Made by a program: the position numbers and the translations under genes
Shown here: piece by piece, positions 55,970 through 64,000 of the stretch
How the letters are laid out: the number at the start of each line of letters is the position of its first letter
Position numbering within the stretch: the first letter of the stretch is position 1
The notes under the pieces: model-generated
Told to the model about the DNA's origin: nothing
Databases searched by the model: none
Seen by the model: only the letters and a program-made list of their open reading frames with translations
Source: Wolbachia endosymbiont of Armadillidium arcangelii
Lineage (GTDB): Bacteria > Pseudomonadota > Alphaproteobacteria > Rickettsiales > Anaplasmataceae
Direction of reading: 5' to 3'
Length of the DNA stretch: 64,000 nucleotides
Assembly: GCF_040207875.1 (NCBI RefSeq)
Contig: NZ_CP157942.1
Coordinates: 1 to 64,000, forward strand

Positions 55970-57185
55970 ACCTTACCCAGAAAAAGTAGAGAGGAAGTAA
56001 AGGCATTTTTATTATGAAAATGATGAATCAAATTTCTCAAGACCTGCTGCAAAAGGTGATTGAAAAAATGATGGGAGAGAGGTAGAAGAAGAATCAGCAG
56101 ATTGAGTAAGGTAAAAAATGAGCTTTAGTTACTATAATATGAGGAAACACCGAAGAAACTTTCGTAATATAACAGGTTTAACTATAGAGGAGTTCGAAAA
56201 AGTAGTGGAAAAAGTGAGGTCTGGATGGGAAAAGCTTGAAAAACAGAAAAAGTGCCATGGTAGAACTACCAACTCTGGAAATTTTGTGTAATTTTGTACT
56301 ATCGCACTTACATAACACATAGATTTTTAGGATGCCTATTCAATGTGCACAACGCAAATGTATGTAGGTTACTTAAGAGAATAGAGCCATTACTCGCCAA
56401 AAAAGTGACTATAACAAAAGATAGAAGTATGACACCAGAAAAAATACTGAAAATTCTGGCTGATGTTACAGAACAGCAAATACAGAGGCCAGAAGATAGT
56501 AAAAAACGGATATTCAGGAAAAAAAAGAACCAACACTATGAAAACTGAGATTATTATCGAAGAAGGAGGAAGAATTTTATCAGTGTCAAAGTCATATCGT
56601 GAGCGATTTTCGCATAAGGAAACAAGAAAAATATCTACCACTCGATAGCATAAAATATGCCGATTCTGGATATCAAGGTTGGCAAAAATTGCAAAGCAAT
56701 GTTATAATTCTATATAAAAAGTATCGTAAAAAGCCATTAACTCCAGAGCAGAAAGAGCATAATAGAAGATTAGCATCATTTAGAATGAGAGTAGAAAGTA
56801 AGATCCGAGAGATAAAGATATTTAAGATTATGTCGAATGTTTATCGCAATTTTCAGAAAAAATATAACCTGAGGTTCAATATTATTGCTGGTATTGTGAA
56901 TCTTAAGCACTCCTTTTAGTTAACCTTGATTTTAGTCACCCTCCTTTCCTTTTTTTTATCGCTTGATTCGCAGCAGGTCTTAAGGAATGCAATGTAGAAT
57001 GTCTACGCTGTTTGTTATAAAAAATTTCTATGTACTCAAATATAGCAGTTCTAGTTTGCTGAGCAGAGTGTTGCGAAGTATCATCAATAAGAAGCTCCCG
57101 TTGAGTGAGCTTTTCAACAACAGAGTTGTCATAACAACAGCCTGTATGCTGGAAATGATGTTTTTTGTGTTCAGCTGTATTAAAC
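55970..57185 (+). pseudogene. IS3-family end fragment split by an IS5 copy
   Basis: 55970-56039 repeats the IS3 left end (accttacccagaaaaagtag, then cattttt-attatgaaaatg) seen at 39233. The sequence resumes at 56981 with ggaatgcaatgtagaatg and ends near 57180, where an IS481 fragment begins. The empty site is visible at 39290 (tttctcaggaatgcaatg). Minus-strand OrfB C-terminal pieces (RELLIDDTSQHSAQQTRTAI) are readable. Confidence 0.75.
56040..56980 (+). mobile_element. IS5-family element, copy A (frameshifted)
   Basis: 941 bases, with ends agacctgctgcaaaa and its complement ending at cagcaggtct. The transposase from about ATG 56117 is broken by a stop near 56290 and by frameshifts near 56500 and 56600, but the parts YYRTYITHRFLGCLF, LADVTEQQIQRPED, KYADSGYQGWQKL and RVESKIREIKIFK are clear. 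The 3-base flanks (tca/taa) fit a TNA-type target with one change. Related to the intact element at 30353 but diverged. Confidence 0.85.
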
Positions 57186-57189
57186 AAGA

Positions 57190-57640
57190 CTTACTTTAAA
57201 AAAGTAAGTTATAAAATAATAAAAGAAAGGAGTGTTAGATATGAGAAACAAAAATACTAAAACCAAAGTTAGAGAACTAGCAAAGCAATTAGGTAACGTA
57301 TCACAAGCGTGTAAAGTATTCGCGTGATACATTTTATCGATTTAAAGAGTTATATGAAAATGGGGGAGAAACATGAAATAAGTAAGAAAAAACCCCTATT
57401 AGCAAACAGAGTTTCCGAAGATATAGAAAGGGCAGATAGCTACAGAATTTCCAGCATATGGACAACAAAGAGCTGCAAATAAGCTGAGAAAAAGGGATTT
57501 CCGAAGGTGGCGTAAGATCTATATGGCTAAGAAACGACATTGAAACATTTAAAAAAAGACTTAAAGCCCTTGAAGCAAAGGTTGCACAAGACAGCATAAT
57601 TTTAACTGAAGAGCAACTTGCAGCATTAGACCTCTTTCGA
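57190..57640 (+). pseudogene. IS481-family 5' fragment
   Basis: Starts with aaaagtaagttataaaataa and ATG 57241 (MRNKNTKTKVRELAKQLGNV), then decays as in the copy at 44975. It ends in KRLKALEAKVAQDSIILTEE-like sequence where IS256-flanking DNA begins. Confidence 0.72.
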
Positions 57641-57675
57641 AACTCATTTCACCAGCTCGAAATTGTAAATTCCGG

Positions 57676-58891
57676 GGGAGTGTTAAATAAACTGTGTCAA
57701 ACCAAGAAATAAAAATATAATTGATATAAAAAAACGGAGGTTTGACATGAGTCAAGTAAATAAAACTACCGGTTTGGTAGATTATAAAGAATTAGAAACC
57801 TGTCGTCTATACGAGAAGGAAGACCGTTGACAGGAAAGGAGGGAGCATTAACACCATTTATAAAAAAGCTGCTGGAGGCGAGTCTAGAAGGTGAAATAGA
57901 ACACCACTTGTCTGGTGAAAGCGAAGAAAATAATCGAAGAAATGGGAAAAACTTTACGTACAACTCATTTGAGTTGTTAACACCTAGAGACAGGGAAGGA
58001 AGCTTTGAACCCCAAATAGTTAGAAAAAGACAAACAACAGAACTTGAAGCAAAGGTCTTAAGCACATTTGCCAGTGGCATGGAGATATAGCGTCACATAT
58101 TGAGGAAATTTACGATCACAAAATATCGGCGGCAGAGATATCAAGTATTACTGACAAACAGTAATCAACGAATGGCGTAGTCGTCCGCTGCAGTCTGTAT
58201 ATCCGATAGTTTTCATGGTTTTTTAAGGAGTTGTGTAAGTAAATGTATGTATAATATATTAGCAAAATGGCAGAAAAGAAGTTTTATTTAGCTGAAAGTG
58301 AAGTTCTGGTTGGGAGTACTAAATGATCTCAAAGAGAGAGGAGTGGAAGATATTCTAATTGCATGTGTAGATGGGCTAAAAAGCTTTCCTGCAGCAATAA
58401 ACGGTGTGTTCCCTAATGCAGAATGTGTATAGTGCATCAGATACGTAACTCACTGAAGTATGTAGCTAGTAAAGAGTTTTTTGAGTGATTTAAAGAAAAG
58501 CTTCAAGTAAGGAAATTGCCGAGAATTATCTGTTGGAATTAGATGAAAAATGGGGCACAAAGTACCCTATAATCTTGGCAGAATAATTGGGAAAACCTAT
58601 CTGGTTATTTTAAGTATTCCGACCCAGTTAGGAGGATAATCTATACTACTAATCCCATAGAGGGGCTACATAGGCAAATTAGGAAATTCACCAAAACCAA
58701 GGGCTCATTTACTAGCATAAATGCCTTGTATAAACAGGTATATTGTGCTATAAAGAAAGTGGAGGAGAAATGGACTATGCCTGTACATGATTGGGCATTG
58801 ACTATATCTCAGCTCGATATTTTCTTTCCCAACAGATTGAAAATTGAGTTGAATTAAAAATTCGGTTTGACACAGTTTATTTAACACTCCC
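57676..58891 (+). mobile_element. IS256-family element (decayed)
   Basis: 1216 bases bounded by 28-base perfect inverted repeats (57676-57703 and 58864-58891, outer bases gggagtgttaaataaactg). The transposase begins near ATG 57747 (MSQVNKTTGLVDYKELE). It is frameshifted, then reads LTPFIKKLLEASLEGEIEHH and PRDREGSFEPQIVRKRQT, with later pieces of the mutator-type core (CVDGLKSFPAAINGVFP, YTTNPIEGLHRQIRKFTKT). Several stops make it inactive. Confidence 0.85.
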
Positions 58892-58924
58892 GATCATAAC
58901 TTTAAATCCTCCTATTAGGTTTAG

Positions 58925-59192
58925 TTGCTATGATCCCCCCAACAGAACCGTACTTGCGAATTTCCCGCATACGGCTCTTCAGTGTAGCATTCACAGCATC
59001 TTTTATTACTGCTATCTGATTTAGTTTTCCTTGCATCATATCCCAACCTCTGTTGTGTTGGTGTAACAATCCCTAACTATACCGCTGATCGCTTCCCCTT
59101 GTTTCCCACACTCTGAGTACTATCAATCAGTCCGACTTCCTTTGTATCTTCCGTTAATTCTCGCCTTTGTTGACTTGTTCCAACGTACCTTA
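58925..59192 (-). pseudogene. Group II intron fragment with domain V
   Basis: On the minus strand, aagagccgtatgcgggaaat...acggttctg (about 58935-58982) is a group II intron domain V hairpin. Upstream of it is intron sequence starting 'ggaacaagtcaacaaaggcg', matching the end of the fragment at 53120. The ORF is missing, so this is either a deletion derivative or an ORF-less intron tail. Confidence 0.7.
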
Positions 59193-60133
59193 AGACCTGC
59201 TGCGAATCAAGCGATAAAAAAAAGGAAAGGAGGGTGACTAAAATCAAGGTTAACTAAAAGGAGTGCTTAAGATTCACAATACCAGCAATAATATTGAACC
59301 TCAGGTTATATTTTTTCTGAAAATTGCGATAAACATTCGACATAATCTTAAATATCTTTATCTCTCGGATCTTACTTTCTACTCTCATTCTAAATGATGC
59401 TAATCTTCTATTATGCTCTTTCTGCTCTGGAGTTAATGGCTTTTTACGATACTTTTTATATAGAATTATAACATTGCTTTGCAATTTTTGCCAACCTTGA
59501 TATCCAGAATCGGCATATTTTATGCTATCGAGTGGTAGATATTTTTCTTGTTTCCTTATGCGAAAATCGCTCACGATATGACTTTGACACTGATAAAATT
59601 CTTCCTCCTTCTTCGATAATAATCTCAGTTTTCATAGTGTTGGTTCTTTTTTTTCCTGAATATCCGTTTTTTACTATCTTCTGGCCTCTGTATTTGCTGT
59701 TCTGTAACATCAGCCAGAATTTTCAGTATTTTTTCTGGTGTCATACTTCTATCTTTTGTTATAGTCACTTTTTTGGCGAGTAATGGCTCTATTCTCTTAA
59801 GTAACCTACATACATTTGCGTTGTGCACATTGAATAGGCATCCTAAAAATCTATGTGTTATGTAAGTGCGATAGTACAAAATTACACAAAATTTCCAGAG
59901 TTGGTAGTTCTACCATGGCACTTTTTCTGTTTTTCAAGCTTTTCCCATCCAGACCTCACTTTTTCCACTACTTTTTCGAACTCCTCTATAGTTAAACCTG
60001 TTATATTACGAAAGTTTCTTCGGTGTTTCCTCATATTATAGTAACTAAAGCTCATTTTTTACCTTACTCAATCTGCTGATTCTTCTTCTACCTCTCTCCC
60101 ATCATTTTTTCAATCACCTTTTGCAGTAGGTCT
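59193..60133 (-). mobile_element. IS5-family element, copy B (inverted, same mutations as copy A)
   Basis: 941 bases in opposite orientation to copy A at 56040-56980. The translated pieces are identical, including the same stop and frameshifts, so one was copied from the other after inactivation. The right flank is IS481 sequence and the left flank is intron sequence. Confidence 0.85.
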
Positions 60134-60305
60134 AATGAGAGCGGACCTCACTCAGGTAAATATTGCTATGGCTATGCAGACTTTTCTTGATAGCAAACAC
60201 ATTGCTTTCCAGAAAAATATTAGTAACATTAAACAAGAGACTGATATTAGTTTTCAATTCTTCTGTTAGTTAATTTATGCCTGTCAGATTAAGTTGTGTC
60301 TAGTA
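60134..60305 (+). pseudogene. IS481-family 3' fragment
   Basis: Begins aatgagagcggacctcactc and ends cctgtcagattaagttgtgt, matching the last 170 bases of the IS481 remnant at 44975-45745. The fragment lies beyond IS5 copy B. Confidence 0.7.
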
Positions 60306-61200
60306 CACCTATATAGTTCTGTTACTTCATAAGCTGGCATTTCAAACAAGTTGGTCAAAAACCATATTTCATTTCCTGTCTTGTTTCGCATTTTTATTAA
60401 ACGTAGGTCATGCTTTTCTGCTACTTTACTTTTTGCTTGATAGAGATTTACTGTTATATCTTCCAAAATTTCTGATCCATCTGGTTGTTGCTTTTGAGCA
60501 ATTCCATTCTTTCGTATAATGTCATACCTTCTTTTTAGGTGAATTCTTGTAATAAATTTATATTTCTTTTCATCAAACTCAACGAAAGTTCCAGTTTTTG
60601 CAATTCCCCTATCAAATAATAAAATACCCTCTTTTTCAACTTTAGCTTCATTAATTGCTCTTACCAATGCTATATCTTCGCTACCTTCTTCTTGCCCTTT
60701 ACAAAATCTTATGCTTGTCGGTAATTGCTCCTTTAATCCAACACTGACTTTCACTTGACTGTCATCACCTACTTTTAACCCATCTTTTATAAGATAACCT
60801 GATAAATTTATGATTAAATCTATGTAAGTTATTAGATGTTTTTTTAGGTAATAATTTTTCAACTTTATTTACTAAATCGATATATATCCCTTTAAAATAA
60901 TCAGAACTTTTAACCTTTTCGATAAGCCACTGTATGTTACTGTACTTTCATCATCATTTTTATCTATTATACATCTGTTTATTACCATTTCTAGCGCTCT
61001 TAGGCTTGTTTTCTGCCCCATTAATATTAGCTTCATTAGACCTTTAAATATAATTTTGCCCAATAGTTTAGTTATCTACCTCACTTATTTTTCCCAATCT
61101 TTCTAGGTCCTCATCTTTTATTAATTTTAGTATTACTTCTATTTGATCTATTATTACCTCCGTTTTTTTTTGTAATAATAGCTCTTTATATCCTTTCAGT
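60290..61200 (-). pseudogene. IS4-type (DDE) transposase remnant
   Basis: The minus strand reads a 63-residue N-terminal piece (FKGLMKLILMGQKTSLRALE) and then a 192-residue piece with GDDSQVKVSVGLKEQLPTSI, ILLFDRGIAKTGTFVEFDEK (catalytic Asp) and IWFLTNLFEMPAYEVTELYR. The typical Y-R-E-K end (YR..W.IE) is cut just after ELYR. A frameshift separates the pieces. The region 61064-61200 continues the degraded upstream part (for instance EVILKLIKDEDLERL on the minus strand). Confidence 0.65.
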
Positions 61201-61411
61201 ACCACTTTCAACACTTATGGTGGGGAGAGGTGACTTTCTCCACTTAGATAACACTGCCCTTGGTTTTGAGCGCTGGAAATAGTTGAGTTATTTAATTTAT
61301 TAATAATACATGTTGTTAAGTCAATAACGATTCATCCGAGGATGGAAAGAAAATTTGAGGCAAATTTGTAGTAAAAATAGATCTTTTTTTTCTGTCAATG
61401 CAGAAATTCCT

Positions 61412-62064
61412 TTAATGTTCTATGTGTAATTTTTGTAGTCCCAATCTTTGAAATAGACGATTGTCTTGTTCAGGTACTTGATTTTGAGTTGTAAGTAGCT
61501 TTTCACCGTAAAAAATTGAATTAGCGCCAGCAAGGAAGCACAGTGCTTGCAATTCATCTGACATTTTTTCTCGCCCAGCTGATAAACGTACATAAGATTT
61601 TGGCATCATAATTCTGGCTATTGCAATAGTACGAACAAAATCAAATGGATCAACATCAGCCACATTCTCAAGAGGAGTTCCAGGAATTTTTATTAGCATA
61701 TTAATTGGTACTGATTCTGGAGGCTCATCCAAGTTAGCAAGAAGAACTAACATTTTTATTCGATCTTCATTAGTTTCACCCATGCCAAGAATGCCGCCAC
61801 AGCAGAACTTAATTCCAGATGCGCGCACGTACTCTAATGTCTTCAAGCGATCTTGAAAAGTACGTGTAGTTATGACCTTATTATAATATTCTTCAGATGT
61901 GTCAATATTATGATTATAAAAGTCTAAACCAGCTCCCTTTAGCATATTAGCTTGATAAGCTTTTAACAACCCAAGAGTCACACACGTTTCAAGACCCAAT
62001 TTTTTCACTTCTCTAATCATTTCGCAAACAACTTTTAAATCATGATCACGTGGACCACGCCAAG
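61412..62064 (-). pseudogene. bioB: Biotin synthase, 5' end removed by IS4 insertion
   Basis: The C-terminal two thirds of BioB: AWRGPRDHDLKVVCEMIREV at the broken end, then LETCVTLGLLKAYQANMLKG, GLDFYNHNIDTSEEYYNKVI, CCGGILGMGETNEDRI and AGREKMSDELQALCFLAGAN. The missing N-terminal part would hold the radical-SAM CxxxCxxC cluster motif, so no activity is possible. The remaining frame has no stop or shift, which suggests recent loss. BioB inserts sulphur into dethiobiotin. No other bio gene is in the window. Downstream (61200-61411) nothing is recognisable. Confidence 0.88.
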
Positions 62065-62066
62065 CT

Positions 62067-63634
62067 CACTGCCATTAAGTTAAGGGAAAGAGAAGTTAAG
62101 ATTGGACAAAAAATTTGAAGTGATTGATAATTATGGTAAATACTAGGGTGAATTTTTAAGAAAAGAGAGTCTGAAAAGTGCAAGTTATTTAAAAAAGTAA
62201 TAATTGCAGGTTATTTTGCAAAGAATGTACTAATGCAATGATACTGAAAAGATATCTTGAATTTAAAACACATGTTTTCTAGCTCTTTTCTGGTAGTTGA
62301 GTGAACGAATATCAGATATCTTATGACGATCAACTCTTCTCCCTTTTCTTACCACTAAAGTGTTCATCAAAAATAACTGTGATAGTCGATCCATAATGCA
62401 GTCTATGTCTGACTCTGTAGAAAAAATATCAAAGGCTAAGTTTTTAATCGCATTAAATGAGACAGATTTATTGATGCTTTTTTTTAGTTTACTATTCTGT
62501 GCGCTCAACGTCTCTTCATCATCTTCTATCATGATACTTTCTAGATTACTGATGAAGATAGTTGACCAAAAATCCTACTTGATAGTTTCAATACTTTTTC
62601 CTGTGAAATTCTCTAAATTTAATCTTCCCTTCAGCCTAGAAAAAAATGTTTCTACTCCCCAGCGCAAGTAATATAATCTCTCAAACTCTTCGACTGTAAA
62701 ACTTTGCTCATCTAACAGAGATGTTACTAACACTTCAACTTCTCCAGAAGAAAGTATTATTTTGACTAACCTGAATTTCATCTCATCAGGTAATCCTAGC
62801 TTTCGTAGCTGTCTTGCTACTTTAATAGGTGCGGTAGACACTACCACCATACTAGATGGGCTTTCCGGCTTAAACATAGCGTTTATTTCATTGAAAGACG
62901 AACTTGGACAGCGAATTATATAATTGATTTTCCTTCCTGTAAGCTCAGCAAGAAATCGATAAGATACGTATCCTCTATCACAGATTAACAAATCGTCTGA
63001 TTTTATGGATTCAAGCATACCGATCGCTAAATCAACCTCATAGCTGTCACCTCTACTTAGCACAGATTTTATTGCAATATTATTTAGCACATCGTAGCAA
63101 ACTTCAAAGGTTGCACTTGTATAGTCTTCAAATCTCTGGATTCCATTCCATACTGCTCTTGAGCCAAACTCGCCTATTATTTTGTCGCTCTTTGGCAGAA
63201 TCAGTATTGAAGCATCAAATGCAAGTACTCTGAAGCCATGGTGGGTTTTAAATTCCTGATCTTGGTAGTATAGGGAAACTATATCATCATTTAACTCTGA
63301 AAACGCAGTATGCTTTAGCTTCTTTCTTGCTTGAGTAAATGCACTTGCCGTAATTGTGTAATCTTTTCTTGTATGCAGAACAAACTCATTAAGCATTACT
63401 TGTAATGACTTTACACTCTTTCTAAAAATCAGGAGAAATACATTAATGAAGGGCAGCTTTCTTTTTCGTGAGAAGTCTTTTGAGGATGCTCTGTGTGCGT
63501 TTATAAAGTTTAAACTCATCAATTTATTTTTTATAAACATGATTATTCTTTTTTTTACTCATGTCATTACTTCTTTTAATTTGTGGATCTTACCTGATTT
63601 TACAATACAGTCCATCACTTTCCCTTAACTTAAT
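62067..63634 (-). mobile_element. IS4-family element, second copy with nonsense mutation
   Basis: Near-identical to 41481-43055, starting cactgccattaagttaagg. The last seven bases of the right end are missing, replaced by gtgtaatagtttagac. The transposase frame is stopped at 62575-62577, where CAG (Gln) of the other copy has become TAG. The two fragments would be 321 and 89 residues. Confidence 0.87.
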
Positions 63635-63639
63635 GTGTA

Positions 63640-64000
63640 ATAGTTTAGACTTGATCTGACAGGCATGAATTATCTGACAGAAGAATTGAAAACCGATATC
63701 AGCATCCTGTTTAATGCTATCAATATTTTTCTGATAAGCAATATGCATACTATCAAAAAAGGTTTGCATAGCCATAGCAATATTTACCTGAATGTGGTCT
63801 AGATCTATTGTAAGAATGCACCCAATGGTCTACGTCTAACTGAAGTTCTGCCAAAGAGGTGTAAATTTTCTTTCTAAAGATAATATTGTAACATTCATCT
63901 TCTGTGGAACCTTTCACATATGCCATTAGTCTGTGGAGTTGGTTCGAGAATGATCAATATTTTCTACCCCTAAATATAGCTGTGATTTTCAGGTTTGCCA
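63640..64000 (-). pseudogene. IS481-family C-terminal fragment
   Basis: The minus strand reads NQLHRLMAYVKGSTEDECYN, then KIYTSLAELQLDVDHWVHSY and NRSRPHSGKYCYGYA, the end of an IS481 integrase core. It continues beyond the window edge and is a divergent relative of the copies at 45 and 57-60 kb. Confidence 0.7.

Overview
The window is from a Wolbachia-type Rickettsiales endosymbiont. The evidence is AT-rich DNA, a gene repertoire typical of that group (hemE, miaB, ileS, pheT, F0 ATP synthase, ctaA, pccA, gltX, ccmF, an Hda-like protein), short palindromic repeats inside and between genes, and a dense load of decaying insertion sequences and group II introns.

Region 1 (1-39 kb) is mostly intact chromosome. 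It holds hemE, miaB, ileS, a duplicated pair of membrane/coiled-coil proteins (7441-11632), pheT, an F0 operon (atpB-atpE-two b-type subunits) running on into a glycosyltransferase and ctaA, then pccA, gltX, small orphan membrane proteins, tRNA-Leu, an aminotransferase, an SMR transporter, four tandem MFS transporters, glyA and pgk. IS remnants sit at 23.5-25.4 kb, 27-27.8 kb and 30.3-31.3 kb.

Region 2 (39.2-64 kb) is an IS and intron graveyard: IS3, IS4, IS5, IS110, IS256, IS481 and at least two group II intron lineages, nested, inverted and truncated. Only a permease, an Hda-like protein, a 412-residue orphan, ccmF and a truncated bioB survive between them. The bioB remnant suggests an ancestor that carried biotin-synthesis genes.

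The most interesting item is the 913-residue protein at 7441-10182. Its N-terminus carries two exact copies of the eukaryotic FFAT motif core (EFFDAxE) in acidic tracts, followed by two hydrophobic segments and a long, probably coiled-coil, C-terminal region. This is the layout expected of a bacterial protein that sits in the host-derived vacuole membrane and captures ER VAP proteins. Its neighbour (10388-11632) is a shorter paralogue without the motifs. A relic of the ileS 3' end lies between them, which shows that the pair arose by a tandem duplication starting inside ileS.
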